Below, one piece after another: positions 16,498 to 25,713 of a DNA stretch of 64,000 bases. Source of the stretch: Planctomycetota bacterium (GTDB lineage Bacteria > Planctomycetota > Phycisphaerae > Phycisphaerales > UBA1924); contig JAFLCN010000002.1 of assembly GCA_017303555.1 (NCBI GenBank), positions 62,001-126,000 on the forward strand, read 5' to 3'. The stretch's first letter is position 1; each line of letters starts with the position of its first letter. Below the pieces are notes generated by a model, which did no database searches, was not told the DNA's origin, and saw nothing but the letters and a program-made list of their open reading frames with translations. The position numbers and the translations under genes are program-made.

Positions 16498-16605
16498 CGG
16501 ATCTGCTCCGTCTGCATGGCCCAACGCTCATCGCGCCGGCGGTCGGATCGTCGGTAGCCAGCCGCCACTCGGCGGCCGTCAGGGTGTCCTTGGATGAGGA
16601 CGCCA

Positions 16606-16633
16606 AGTGTACGCCGCGTAAGCCCGGCTTCAA
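16606..16633 (-). promoter_or_regulatory. Probable promoter of tig
   Basis: On the minus strand TTGAAG (16628-16633) and TACACT (16606-16611) are 16 bases apart, about 110 bases upstream of the trigger factor start. Both boxes match the sigma-70 consensus in four of six positions or better. Confidence 0.45.
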
Positions 16634-16678
16634 CTTCCCTTCATGCCTTGTTCGGGATCGGGTCGAATGATTCGATCC

Positions 16679-17533
16679 ATGAGGTCGCTCGGAATCGATA
16701 TCGGGGGGACATCTGCCAAGGTGGCGCTGGTAACGGAGAACGGCGTTGTGACGGGCCGGAGCGTCCAATACGCCTCCCCGTCAGCAACTGAACTGATTCG
16801 CGCAATTGCCGGCACGCTCCCCCCAGGAGCCTTGCAGGCCGACGCGATCGGCCTTTGCGTCCCTGGCAGGCTCGATCCGAGCCGCTCCCGGATCGTTCAG
16901 TCGCTCCATGTGCCCGGCTTGGAAGGCGTGCCGCTCGCTGAGTGGATATCGGATCTGCTCGGAACTTCCCATCCTCCCTTCATCGTTTCCGACGCGTATG
17001 CCGCGGCACACGATTTTTGGGTCTCGAACCGCCCTTCCGGGCGGCTACTCGCGATCTCCATGGGAACCGGAGTCGGAGCCAGCGTCCTGGACGACGGGAC
17101 GCCCTTGCTCGTCAGCGCCGACACCCCCGGCCATTTCGGCCAGATCGACGTCTCTATGACCGGCGAGCCCCGCACGCTGGAGTCCTATGTCGGAGCCAAT
17201 CGCCTTCGCGCCGAGTTCGGCGACGACCTTCCGCTCGCCATCGCGAGTATGGGCCGGCAGTCACACGCCGTGCAAGGCCTCGCTCGCGGACTTCGAATCG
17301 CACACGCGATCTACCGACCGGACACGATCGCGCTCTTGGGTTTCGTCGGGATGCAATTCGCCGGCCGAGCCCATGATCTGGACGCGATGACCCGCGAGGG
17401 ACTGACCCCCGTCGCCAAACCGGATTGGAAACTCGCTTTCGGAACAACACCGTTTCACGCGGCAATGGGCGCCGCTCGGCTTGCCGCGCTCAATTCGGAA
17501 ACGCGGGCAAACGGGGCGAAAACGGGGAATTGA
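16679..17533 (+). CDS. ROK-family sugar kinase
   Basis: Predicted ATP-dependent sugar kinase of 284 residues. The N-terminal phosphate loop is LGIDIGGTSAK (about 4-14) and a second nucleotide-binding region includes ISMGTGVGAS (about 124-133). The usual ROK zinc motif is not seen. The ATG at 16679 puts the first beta-strand at the N-terminus; ATGs at 16667 and 16643 are alternatives and none has a clear ribosome-binding site. Being convergent with, and close to, MurQ, AnmK and GH20 genes, it is a good candidate for a GlcNAc or MurNAc kinase, but the substrate cannot be read from sequence. Its 3' end overlaps the convergent gene by 44 bases. Confidence 0.75.
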   Translation: MRSLGIDIGGTSAKVALVTENGVVTGRSVQYASPSATELIRAIAGTLPPGALQADAIGLCVPGRLDPSRSRIVQSLHVPGLEGVPLAEWISDLLGTSHPPFIVSDAYAAAHDFWVSNRPSGRLLAISMGTGVGASVLDDGTPLLVSADTPGHFGQIDVSMTGEPRTLESYVGANRLRAEFGDDLPLAIASMGRQSHAVQGLARGLRIAHAIYRPDTIALLGFVGMQFAGRAHDLDAMTREGLTPVAKPDWKLAFGTTPFHAAMGAARLAALNSETRANGAKTGN

Positions 17534-18758
17534 GCGAAAGATCCCACGGACCGATCAATTCGCGCCCACCGCCACGATTCTCGGTTCGCGGATCCGGGCG
17601 GACGGGCTTCGGTTCGGACGCGAGAGCCGACTTCACCGTCGGGTCCGCGTCGATTGCACGTCCGAACGCGGCGACAAGTCCATCGATCTGTTCGGCGGTG
17701 TGCATCGCGTTGACGGTGACCCGGAAGTAAAAATCGCTCGGACCGCCGGGATAGGCGATGAGCGGAGCAAGAAAGCCATCTTCAACCAGCCGCCGATGGA
17801 TCCGCTCCATCGACGGTGTATCGCCGGTGATGAAGGTGAAGATCGGAGCCGGGGTGGGATAGAGCGAGATCCGCAGCCTTTGGAAGCCGCGTCGAAGCCG
17901 ATCCGTGTTGGTGCGAAGCTGCTGAATGAGCCCCGGTTCGCGTGCAACCACCTTCAGGGCCTGCCGCGATCCCTCGATAATGGCGGGCGGAGCCGGAGTC
18001 GTGCCCCGGTAGACGCTGGCCATGTCCTGAGCGACCTGAATGATGCTCGAAGCGCCGGCAAGCACGCCTCCGTAGCAGCCAAGGCCCTTTGCCAGGCTCG
18101 TTGTGAGGATCACCCGCTCGTCGAGCGGCACACCATCCGCCGTCAGGCCGTGATGATCGGCCGTCCCCCGACCCGAGCGACCCAAGACACAGAATCCGTG
18201 GCAGTCATCGATCACCAGGATCGACCGCCCCTTCGGCAGCGCATCGAACAGCGCCCTTGCCGGGGCGATCGATCCGTCCGCTGCGAAAACGCCGTCGGTC
18301 AGAATGACCACACCCTCCCGAACATACTCGGACGCCAGTGCTCCGGCGGCGCGTGCGTCGAGGTGGGGGTAGGCGATAACCCGCATTCCGGCCGCCGCGA
18401 CGGCGTGCGAAACACTGCGGTGGCTTTTTTCGTCGGTGATGGCGACCCGGTAGTCGCGGGCAAGAGCCTGCCCGAGTGCGAGATTGGCGGAATAGCCCTC
18501 GGGCGTTACCAGGCACTGCTGAACCTGGAGGAACGCCGCGAGCTCGCGCTCCAGTGCATCGTGAGATGTTGTGTCGCCGGTCGTTTCGCGCGAGGCCGTG
18601 GTGCTGAGACCGAAGCGATCCAGCCCGGCGCGCACCGCGTTCAGTACCTCGGGATGATGGGCAAGCCCGAGGTAGTTGCAACCGCCGAAACCGGTCAGTT
18701 TTCTGCCTTCGACGACAATCTGCGTCGCGGATGCGCTCTCAACCGGAATTCGGGCCAA
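17490..18758 (-). CDS. PLP-dependent alpha-oxoamine synthase family protein
   Basis: Fold-type I aminotransferase-like enzyme of 422 residues that would condense an amino acid with an acyl-CoA, as do 8-amino-7-oxononanoate synthase (BioF), KBL and serine palmitoyltransferase. FGGCNYLGLAHHPEV (about 24-38) is the family N-terminal motif, IDDCHGFCVLG (about 175-185) carries the PLP-contacting Asp and His, and the PLP lysine is in TTSLAKGLGCYGG (about residue 224). No other biotin or sphingolipid gene is in the window, so the substrate is open. The last 35 residues are Pro/Arg-rich and overlap the ROK gene antisense. Confidence 0.8.
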   Translation of the reverse strand: MARIPVESASATQIVVEGRKLTGFGGCNYLGLAHHPEVLNAVRAGLDRFGLSTTASRETTGDTTSHDALERELAAFLQVQQCLVTPEGYSANLALGQALARDYRVAITDEKSHRSVSHAVAAAGMRVIAYPHLDARAAGALASEYVREGVVILTDGVFAADGSIAPARALFDALPKGRSILVIDDCHGFCVLGRSGRGTADHHGLTADGVPLDERVILTTSLAKGLGCYGGVLAGASSIIQVAQDMASVYRGTTPAPPAIIEGSRQALKVVAREPGLIQQLRTNTDRLRRGFQRLRISLYPTPAPIFTFITGDTPSMERIHRRLVEDGFLAPLIAYPGGPSDFYFRVTVNAMHTAEQIDGLVAAFGRAIDADPTVKSALASEPKPVRPDPRTENRGGGRELIGPWDLSLNSPFSPRLPAFPN

Positions 18759-19117
18759 CGCAGAGCTCCTCTATTGGCGACACGTCGCCGCCACTTCTAT
18801 CGGCGCGCGCCCGGTCGCCTCGCGAAGTTGTAGGAGCGCCGAAAACCAAACTCGATCGCATCCCGACTTTCATCCGCGAAGCGGGCTATGCACCGGGAAA
18901 AGGCATTCACCGCAAGATCGCCAGACCCGCTGCGGTGGGGACGCAGAGGTTGCCGAGAGGAATTCAGTCCGAAGATGCGATCGGACGTCTGGTTGACAGA
19001 GCACAATCCAATTCCGATTCTCTTCGCGTTCTATGTGTTCTCTGCAGTGACTTCCCCCCGGGCTTGATGCCAGTTCTGCCGAGGGAGGGGGGAGAAGGGC
19101 TCACCCTGGCTTTTCGT
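18759..19117. other. Intergenic region between murQ and the oxoamine synthase gene
   Basis: No gene is convincing here; the open frames crossing it lack protein character. It holds the 3' flank of murQ and must carry the promoter of the oxoamine synthase gene (minus strand). An imperfect hairpin, TCCCCCC (19053-19059) with GGGGGGA (19087-19093), just past the murQ stop could serve as a weak terminator. Confidence 0.5.
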
Positions 19118-20038
19118 TCAGATCCTCCGATCCCCCAGCACCTTCTCCAGCCTTCCGAGCTGTTCACCAAGCAGCCGCTCCGCCCCCGCGTGGTCCACTT
19201 GCTTGTGATGCATAACGACCGCCGCCTTCACGCTATTTCCAGCGCGGCCAAGAAGTTCGAGCGCTTCCGCCCGGGCGAGCCCTGTCAGCGTCGTGATGAT
19301 CCGGGCGCCCCGATCCCGCAGTTTCTCGTTCGTCGCCCGCATATCGACCATCAGGTTTTCGTAGACCCGGCCCGAACGGATCATCAGCACGGTCGAGATC
19401 GTGTTCAGGGCCATCTTGGTCGCCGTTCCCGCCTTCATCCGTGTCGAACCGGTCAGCACCTCCGGCCCGGTCGCCAGCACGATCATGTGGTCGGCCCTTT
19501 CCGGCTGCGGCACCGGCGAACAGGTCAGCAATGCGGTCTTCGGGCGGCTCGAAAGCGCAGCGACAAACTCGAAAACCCCGTGGACATACGGCGTCGTGCC
19601 TCCGGCGGCGATCCCGATCACGCTGTCGTTCGCGTTCAGGTCAAGAGCCCGCAACTCATCCCACGCCCCGCGCGGATCGTCTTCCTTGCCTTCGCTGCTC
19701 TTGCGAAGAGCGCTGTCGCCGCCCGCGATGATCCCGACGATCCGGCCCGGCTGGACCTGAAAAGTTGGCGGTGCTTCGGAAGCATCGAGCACGCCGAGCC
19801 GGCCTGACGTCCCGGCCCCGACGTACACGAGCCTTCCGCCCGCGACAAAGCCGGGCTCGGCCGCGGAGATGAATGCGTCGATCTGCGGTGCCGCCTCCTC
19901 AAGAGCCGCGATGACCGCTCGATCTTCCTGCTGTATCACCTGCACGCACTGGGCAACCGAGAGCGCATGCAGGTCCATCGTGCGCGGATTGCGTTGCTCT
20001 GTCAGAACGTGCGATCGATCGGGAGGCAGGTGTGCCAT
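19118..20038 (-). CDS. murQ: N-acetylmuramic acid 6-phosphate etherase
   Basis: Cleaves the lactyl ether of MurNAc-6-phosphate to give GlcNAc-6-phosphate and D-lactate, a cytoplasmic step of cell-wall recycling. The protein is 306 residues, normal for the family. The SIS-domain sugar-phosphate site is VYVGAGTSGRLGVLDASE (about 71-88), followed by AGGDSALRKSSEGKEDD, and GSTRMKAGTATKMALN is the second family signature. It is read after the metallo-beta-lactamase-fold gene (60-base gap) and in the same direction as AnmK, which makes its substrate. Confidence 0.93.
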   Translation of the reverse strand: MAHLPPDRSHVLTEQRNPRTMDLHALSVAQCVQVIQQEDRAVIAALEEAAPQIDAFISAAEPGFVAGGRLVYVGAGTSGRLGVLDASEAPPTFQVQPGRIVGIIAGGDSALRKSSEGKEDDPRGAWDELRALDLNANDSVIGIAAGGTTPYVHGVFEFVAALSSRPKTALLTCSPVPQPERADHMIVLATGPEVLTGSTRMKAGTATKMALNTISTVLMIRSGRVYENLMVDMRATNEKLRDRGARIITTLTGLARAEALELLGRAGNSVKAAVVMHHKQVDHAGAERLLGEQLGRLEKVLGDRRI

Positions 20039-20098
20039 CCTTCAACCCTAGCGCGACGATCCCAAGCCCCCGCTTTATGCCGGGGTCGGGTTCCCCGC

Positions 20099-20950
20099 TC
20101 AGTTGCGATAAATCTCTCGCTCCCGCAGACGCCTCGGCCCGTCCGGATCGTGAGCGGGGAGAATCACCGTCGGCTCTTTCGCCGCGAATTCCTTGATTGC
20201 CCGCAACGTCTTGAGCGAAAGCGCCGGGTTGTAGGTCACGCCGTCAACCCGGTCGTGCCTCAGGTTGTCTTGTGTATAAGTCGCATCCCCGGCCAGAAAG
20301 TACGTGACATCCTCTCCGCGGACGACGACCGCAGCATGGCCGATCGAATGTCCCGGAGTCGGCACGAAGAAAATCCGCCCATCCCGAGTGATCGCATGAG
20401 AAGCAGCAAACGGGCCCGCTGCCGGACCGTTCATATCGACGAGCTCCGGTCTCAGCCACGTCGGCCAGCGTTGGGGCAGGCACCCCATCATTTTGCCTTT
20501 GAAGCCGCACGAAACCTCGTAGCTCTCCCGCGGCGCGATCACGCGGCAATGCGGAAAATGATCGAGCCCTCCGGTGTGATCGTGATGAAAGTGCGTCAGC
20601 AGGACGGCCTCGATGTCGCGCGCCGGGTCCAGCCCCATCGCATGCAGCCGCGGCCCGATTTCCTCAAGAGGGGCAACTTTGATCTCTACTTGGGTCGTGA
20701 AAAAGGGGTTCCACCACGGCAAATAGCCCGGCACCGAATTTCGCCAAGTGTCCCCGGTATCGACAAGAAATCGGCCCTCCGGATGCTCGATCAGGAACGA
20801 GAGAATCGGCAAGGGATCAACCCACTTGCGATCGCGGAAAATGTCAACCTTCCGACCGAACGCCCCGCGCCCGTCGCGCCCGGCTTGCTGCGCCGTCTTC
20901 ATCCGGGCTTTGCCCGTCTCGATCGCAGTCACCCTGATGCCATTCGACAC
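20099..20950 (-). CDS. Metallo-beta-lactamase-fold hydrolase (lactonase-like)
   Basis: Hydrolase of 283 residues with two metal sites: HFHHDHTGG (about 119-127) is the HxHxDH motif, and further ligands are H in PTPGHSIGH (about 195-203), D in AGDATYT (about 220) and H in ILPAHDPD. The overall layout, including DTGDTW near residue 65, is that of the N-acyl-homoserine lactonase (AttM/AiiA) branch, so a lactone is a possible substrate; the true one is unknown. It lies between anmK and murQ on the same strand and could act on a product of the recycling pathway. No signal peptide is seen. Confidence 0.8.
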   Translation of the reverse strand: MSNGIRVTAIETGKARMKTAQQAGRDGRGAFGRKVDIFRDRKWVDPLPILSFLIEHPEGRFLVDTGDTWRNSVPGYLPWWNPFFTTQVEIKVAPLEEIGPRLHAMGLDPARDIEAVLLTHFHHDHTGGLDHFPHCRVIAPRESYEVSCGFKGKMMGCLPQRWPTWLRPELVDMNGPAAGPFAASHAITRDGRIFFVPTPGHSIGHAAVVVRGEDVTYFLAGDATYTQDNLRHDRVDGVTYNPALSLKTLRAIKEFAAKEPTVILPAHDPDGPRRLREREIYRN

Positions 20951-21077
20951 GTCGATCTCCGAAAACTGGACACTCTTCTTCGAGACTCCGGCTCGATCCG
21001 TCGCTCCAAGCGTAACCGACGCTGCGAACTCTGCTCAGGGGTTACGCCGTCCGAGCCTCACTTGCGACGGGGCATGC

Positions 21078-22205
21078 TCACACGAGAACCCCGATTCCCG
21101 CCCACGCCCCTGAAATCGGCGCCGGATCGCGGACTCCGGTAACCCCCGCCAGCGTGATGGGCACGCGATCCTGACAAAGCGCACCCAGCACCGCAAACTC
21201 CATCGCTTCGCGGTACTCGCTCGAAAGCCCGAAATCATCGGAGATGTGCACCGACGAAACGCCGTTCGCCGCTCCGTGCCGGACGAGCGCCGAAAACAAG
21301 GCCCGGTTCCGGGCGCCGCCACCGGCGAGCAGCATCGGCCCCGAATCCGAACAGCGCCGGGCAATCACGCAAGCGATCGCGTCGCAGGCTGTTGCCGCGA
21401 GATCCTGCGGCGTCAATCGCGAGCGATACCGCTTGAGCCACGAGAACGATTCATCGCCCGTTCCGAGGCTGCGCCGATTCGTGCCCGATTCGCAAAGCGA
21501 TCTGGCGAGCTCCGTGCCGGCGGAGGTATCCACCCGCCCTTTCGCTGCCTCGCGCCCGTCCTCGTCATACTCGCGTCCCATCGTCTCCCGCGCGATGCGG
21601 TCGAGCAACTGGTTGCAGACGCATATGTCGAACCCACGAACAGCGCCGGCGCTTTGCGCGCGGCCCGCAAGTAGCGTTGCGTTCGCGAAGCCGCCCAGGT
21701 TCAGGACGCAGCAGCCCCCCGCGAGTTCGGGCCGCGCCGCGAGCAGAATCTCATCCGCCAGCGGGGTGATCGGCGCGCCCTGCCCCCCGGCCGCGAGGTC
21801 CGCCCCGCGAAGGTCAAACACCACCGGCACTCCCAGCGCTTGCACAATCGGCCACGGATTCATCAACTGCCACGAGGCGGGGGGCGCATGGAACACTGTC
21901 TGGCCGTGCACGCACACCAGATTCGCGCGATCGGAGCCGAGCAGTTCGGCGATTGCCTCGGCATGCAATGCGCCAAACTGCATCGCTATCCGGGCAATCT
22001 CGCCCGCGGAGACTGGCTTCTGCTCGGCAACAGCCCGAAGCGGCTCGCGGAGCACGCCCAGCGAATGCGAGACTGCTCGAACGAGCGAGGCTCGTAGCGC
22101 AAGTCCACGTCCTTCGATCCGCACCAGAGCGCAGTCGATCGCATCGATGCTCGTTCCCGTCATACACCCGACGACGAGCCGCGAATGGACCGGTTGATCA
22201 CCCAC
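21078..22205 (-). CDS. anmK: Anhydro-N-acetylmuramic acid kinase
   Basis: Opens and phosphorylates 1,6-anhydro-MurNAc to MurNAc-6-phosphate, feeding MurQ. The protein is about 375 residues. The family N-terminal motif VVGCMTGTSIDAIDCAL begins near residue 11; further family segments are VHGQTVFHAPP, FDLRGADLAAGGQGAPI and LLAGGGARN. The GTG at 22205 is favoured over the ATG at 22229: GGAG lies nine bases upstream and the GTG overlaps the preceding stop by eight bases, implying coupling to the GH20 gene. Confidence 0.92.
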   Translation of the reverse strand: MGDQPVHSRLVVGCMTGTSIDAIDCALVRIEGRGLALRASLVRAVSHSLGVLREPLRAVAEQKPVSAGEIARIAMQFGALHAEAIAELLGSDRANLVCVHGQTVFHAPPASWQLMNPWPIVQALGVPVVFDLRGADLAAGGQGAPITPLADEILLAARPELAGGCCVLNLGGFANATLLAGRAQSAGAVRGFDICVCNQLLDRIARETMGREYDEDGREAAKGRVDTSAGTELARSLCESGTNRRSLGTGDESFSWLKRYRSRLTPQDLAATACDAIACVIARRCSDSGPMLLAGGGARNRALFSALVRHGAANGVSSVHISDDFGLSSEYREAMEFAVLGALCQDRVPITLAGVTGVRDPAPISGAWAGIGVLV

Positions 22206-24075
22206 GCGTACCGGCTCCGAACTCTTCAATCAACCGCGTGTAGTGGGCCGAGCTCTTTGCCATTCCGCCCGGGCGCGATCGGAGCTTCCAGAGTTGCTCG
22301 TGCCCGGCTCGGACTGCGACCAAATTCGAAGCGAGCTCGGAACTTTGAGCTGAAGCGCTCTCACGCCGTGCCGCGGCACGTTCGCACAGCACGCGGGCGC
22401 ACATCGCCGTAAACGCAAGCTCCTGCCGCATCAACTCGCCGGCGCCGCCCGGAACCTTGGCCTCAAGCCACTGCGCCGCTGCCGCACTCTCGCGCCAGAG
22501 CCCCGCGCTCCCGGGCTTCCACGTGTCATTCCAGACGAGCGTCGAATCCTGGAGCAGCGCCGAAGCGTTCTTGAGTCGCGTCGGTTTGCCGTCTTCGCCG
22601 GGCCTGCCGAAGATCTGCTTCTGGACCTTGTCGATCTCGCCCATGTCTTCGAGCCACGTTGCGGCGGCGCAGTTCCGGTCGCCGAAGACCTGCAGCGATT
22701 CCGCGCTCAGGTCGCCCCCTCCGCCTTCGCCGGTCCACGCGGAATTGAGCCCATCGGCGAGCCCGTGCAGTGAAACGGGCCACTGCTGCCGGTGCCCGAG
22801 ATCGCCCCAGTCGGTGACCAGCATGCCCGTCGCGCCGTGACGCGTTCCTGCTTTCACTGCGCCATCGATATTCCCACGGCGTTCCACCGTGCGCCCCACG
22901 ATACTGCGCCAGGAACTCGTTCCCGGGCAGACCCAGAACTCCCGCCCGCTGTGCTTGAGCGTGTGGCCCCATTTGTCGAAGTCGCTGTCGGGCTCATAAC
23001 CCCACGCAAGCGCCAGCAGGTCAGAGGGTGCCATGCCCAGCCTGTCCGGATGAGACAGCGCGATATCGGCCCAGAACATCGGCTTGAAACCGTGCTTCCG
23101 CACTTCGCTCACAACCTTGTGCACGAAATCGAAGTAGACCTCGGCCCGGCCGCGTGCAACCACATCCCCGGCGCTGCGTCCCTGCCCGACATCGAACGTC
23201 TCATCACAGTTGATGTTGGCCAGCTTGCTCGAGAAGTGGGGGAGCAGTTGGTCGAGCATGTCGCGCACCAACTCGTGCGATCGCGGATCGATCGGGCAGA
23301 GGCTGAAAGGGCCCGGCCGTTCCCATTCCATGAACTTCCAGGTTTTCTCCTGGCTGTCGATCTCGGCCAGAGGCAGGTACCGAGGCAGGTTGAGCCACGC
23401 CGCGAGATGGCCGAAGCAGTTCTGATTCGCCGCCAGCACGATCCCAAGCTCGCGACACCAGCCGTCCAACGTCTCGTATTCCGCGCCGGTCATCGGCGAG
23501 GCATCGCGCCACACATCCTCGTGCCCGGCGTACGCAAACGTGTGCTCGGTATAGAGCTGCAAGTGGTTGCACTTGAGCAGCGCAAGCGTGTTCACGATCT
23601 CGCGCAGGTGCTCCATCGTCGGCACGCGATCTCGCGAAATATCGAGCATGGCGCCGCGCGTCGCAAGGGCCGGAGCATCTGAAATATTCAGCGCGGGCAC
23701 GCGTTCGCCGTACTGCCGGAGCAGCTGCGCCAGCGTTGCCGCGCCGTTCCGCAACCCGGCGAGAGTTCCCGCTGTCACGGTGATCGCCGGGGTTTCCCGT
23801 TCGCGGATCGCGATCCTGTACCCCTCTTCCGACTTGTCCTTGCCGAGCGCACGATCCAGCGAGAGCCGGATCTGCGACTCCTTGCCGTCGAACACAATGT
23901 CTGCAAAGCCCCCGGCACGCAGCATCGGCTCCACCACGGCGCGGAGCGGTCCCGCATTGATGCGAAGCGGGAATGCGATCGGTGCGAGGCCGCCGATTCG
24001 TTCCAGCATCTGCGGCTTCGGGAACAGGAGCGGGCGTTCGCCTTGAAGGTCTTTGGCTTGGTTGTGTTCAGTCAA
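22198..24075 (-). CDS. Beta-N-acetylhexosaminidase, GH20
   Basis: Glycosidase of 625 residues that would release terminal GlcNAc or GalNAc by substrate-assisted catalysis. An N-terminal GH20b-like domain (about 10-125) precedes the (beta/alpha)8 domain; the catalytic Asp-Glu pair is in INCDETFD (about 288-295), and AMLDISRDRVPT is the family barrel start. The start is taken as the TTG at 24075: GGAG lies seven bases upstream and it overlaps the symporter stop; an ATG at 24009 is the fallback. No signal peptide is evident, so it may act in the cytoplasm on imported muropeptide or chitin-like sugars, in place of NagZ. It lies between the symporter and AnmK. Confidence 0.85.
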   Translation of the reverse strand: MTEHNQAKDLQGERPLLFPKPQMLERIGGLAPIAFPLRINAGPLRAVVEPMLRAGGFADIVFDGKESQIRLSLDRALGKDKSEEGYRIAIRERETPAITVTAGTLAGLRNGAATLAQLLRQYGERVPALNISDAPALATRGAMLDISRDRVPTMEHLREIVNTLALLKCNHLQLYTEHTFAYAGHEDVWRDASPMTGAEYETLDGWCRELGIVLAANQNCFGHLAAWLNLPRYLPLAEIDSQEKTWKFMEWERPGPFSLCPIDPRSHELVRDMLDQLLPHFSSKLANINCDETFDVGQGRSAGDVVARGRAEVYFDFVHKVVSEVRKHGFKPMFWADIALSHPDRLGMAPSDLLALAWGYEPDSDFDKWGHTLKHSGREFWVCPGTSSWRSIVGRTVERRGNIDGAVKAGTRHGATGMLVTDWGDLGHRQQWPVSLHGLADGLNSAWTGEGGGGDLSAESLQVFGDRNCAAATWLEDMGEIDKVQKQIFGRPGEDGKPTRLKNASALLQDSTLVWNDTWKPGSAGLWRESAAAAQWLEAKVPGGAGELMRQELAFTAMCARVLCERAAARRESASAQSSELASNLVAVRAGHEQLWKLRSRPGGMAKSSAHYTRLIEEFGAGTRG

Positions 24076-25636
24076 CGGTCTTCTCCGGCCTGCGTCCGAC
24101 GACGCACACCAGCAATGAAAGCACCGTTCCGATGACAAGGTGCCAGGGCCACGCAAGTTCAACGCCCGCCAGCCCGAAATGGGGCGTCCAATGTTTCCAG
24201 ATCGCGGGCTGAAGAAGCGTGATGACCACAAAGCCGGTGAGGATTGCCGCGATTGCGGAGACCGCGTTGCCGCGCTTGGTGAACAGGGCTGTCAGGAAGA
24301 CCGCAAGCAGCCCCGCGTATGCAAAGGTCATGACCGCAAGCGCGAAGTCGATCAGGTTCTGATTCGACGACCGCTGCCAGAAGATGCACAGGCACGAGAA
24401 GGCGGCGAGAACGGCGCCCCACATCACGACCGCCCATCGCCCCGCCGTTACATAGTGGTGGGGCGGACGATTCGGGGACCAGCGCGTGTAGAAGTCTTTG
24501 ATCGCGGTCGCGCCCATGGCGTTGAGCGCCGAGTTCAGGCTTGAGATTCCGACCGACAGCAATCCGGCGAGCATCAGTCCCGACAAGCCCGGCGGCATCT
24601 CGCGGAGAATAAACGTCAGGAAGACGCGCCGCGAATCGGTCGGCGTGTACGCAGGAGCAGCGGCGCCCATCACGGTCGGCATCCTGTAGTACACAAACAG
24701 CAGCAGCCCGATCACCATGAACATCGCCACGATGGGGATGCCCATCACGATCGCAAGCACGGCCGATTGCCCGCCCTTGATGGCGTTCTTGCAGGTCAGC
24801 ATCCGCTGCGCGAGATCGTGGTCGGTTCCGTACGACGCCAGCCCCATGAGCGTGAAGGCGAAGATGGATGTCCAGAGCGTGTAGGGCAGCGCAATGCTTG
24901 ATCCGGTATTGACGAGCGCCAGTTTTGATGCTCCGCCCTCGCCAGCGGTTTGAAGCGTCTCGACGATCTGCGGCACACTCAGCGGGATGCGATAGAGCAG
25001 CAGCCAGATCGCCGCACCAACTGCGAGCAGCAGGACAATCGTTTGCACGACTTCCGTCCAGATCACACTCGCGATGCCGCCCGCGAGCGTGTACGAAACC
25101 GAAATCACCACCAGGGCAATGCACGAGACGATCAGGTGCCACTCGGGCTGCGCTTCGCCGTGATCGCCAAACAGCAGGAGCGAAAGCGGAATCGCAGCGA
25201 TGTAGATCCGCGCCCCGCTCGCGAACACCCGACCGATCATGAACGTCGCGCTCGCGGCTGTCTTGGCTCCTTCGCCGAGCCGCTGTCCGAGCAACTCGTA
25301 GATGCTCGTGACATTCGCCCGGTAGAACGCCGGGATGAAGAACGCCGCGACGATCCCGATGGAAAGCAGTCCGCCCAGATTTGTCAGGAGGTACGTCAGA
25401 TCGCCCGTGTACGCGATCTGTGGCACGCCGATGAACGTCGCCACCGAGAGCGAACTGGCGATGATGGAGAGTGCGACGGCAAAGACCGGCATCCGCCGCC
25501 CGCCCAGGAAGTAGTCGGCCGTGTCCTTCTGCTCGCGGCGGGAAAAGGCGATGCCGCTGATCGTCAGGATGATGAGGTACAGCCCAAGAACGGCCCAATC
25601 CAGGGGCCTCAGGGAGCTCGTCACGGCGTCGGGCAT
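24068..25636 (-). CDS. Sodium:solute symporter (SSS family)
   Basis: Inner-membrane Na+-coupled transporter of 522 residues with about 13-14 hydrophobic helices. The N-terminal LDWAVLGLYLIILTISGIAF helix and DYFLGGRRMP (about 40-49) are characteristic of the SSS family, whose members carry sugars, amino acids and other solutes. As first gene of the GH20-anmK set it probably imports an amino sugar or anhydro-muropeptide fragment; the substrate is inferred from the operon only. No ribosome-binding site is clear, and the ATG lies only 34 bases past a strong intrinsic terminator, so transcription must start in or read through the preceding leader. Confidence 0.88.
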   Translation of the reverse strand: MPDAVTSSLRPLDWAVLGLYLIILTISGIAFSRREQKDTADYFLGGRRMPVFAVALSIIASSLSVATFIGVPQIAYTGDLTYLLTNLGGLLSIGIVAAFFIPAFYRANVTSIYELLGQRLGEGAKTAASATFMIGRVFASGARIYIAAIPLSLLLFGDHGEAQPEWHLIVSCIALVVISVSYTLAGGIASVIWTEVVQTIVLLLAVGAAIWLLLYRIPLSVPQIVETLQTAGEGGASKLALVNTGSSIALPYTLWTSIFAFTLMGLASYGTDHDLAQRMLTCKNAIKGGQSAVLAIVMGIPIVAMFMVIGLLLFVYYRMPTVMGAAAPAYTPTDSRRVFLTFILREMPPGLSGLMLAGLLSVGISSLNSALNAMGATAIKDFYTRWSPNRPPHHYVTAGRWAVVMWGAVLAAFSCLCIFWQRSSNQNLIDFALAVMTFAYAGLLAVFLTALFTKRGNAVSAIAAILTGFVVITLLQPAIWKHWTPHFGLAGVELAWPWHLVIGTVLSLLVCVVGRRPEKTVD

Positions 25637-25670
25637 GCGAGCAAGCTATCGCCACGCGGCCTGCCGGGCC

Positions 25671-25713
25671 AAAAAAGAAAAAACTCACCAGCGAATTCCG
25701 CCCGCGGGTGAGT
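25671..25713 (-). terminator. Strong intrinsic terminator upstream of symporter gene
   Basis: On the minus strand ACTCACC (25707-25713) pairs with GGTGAGT (25683-25689), followed at once by a T6-C-T6 tract (about 25671-25684, partly in the stem). It stands 34 bases before the symporter ATG on the same strand, which suggests attenuation or the 3' end of a small RNA. Confidence 0.7.

Noticed and set aside
15079..16557. Open frame of 492 codons on the plus strand
   Set aside because: Antisense to trigger factor; composition is Leu/His/Asp-rich without recognisable motifs.
18797..19006. Small open frame between murQ and the oxoamine synthase gene
   Set aside because: Arg/Ser-rich, no ribosome-binding site and no protein character.
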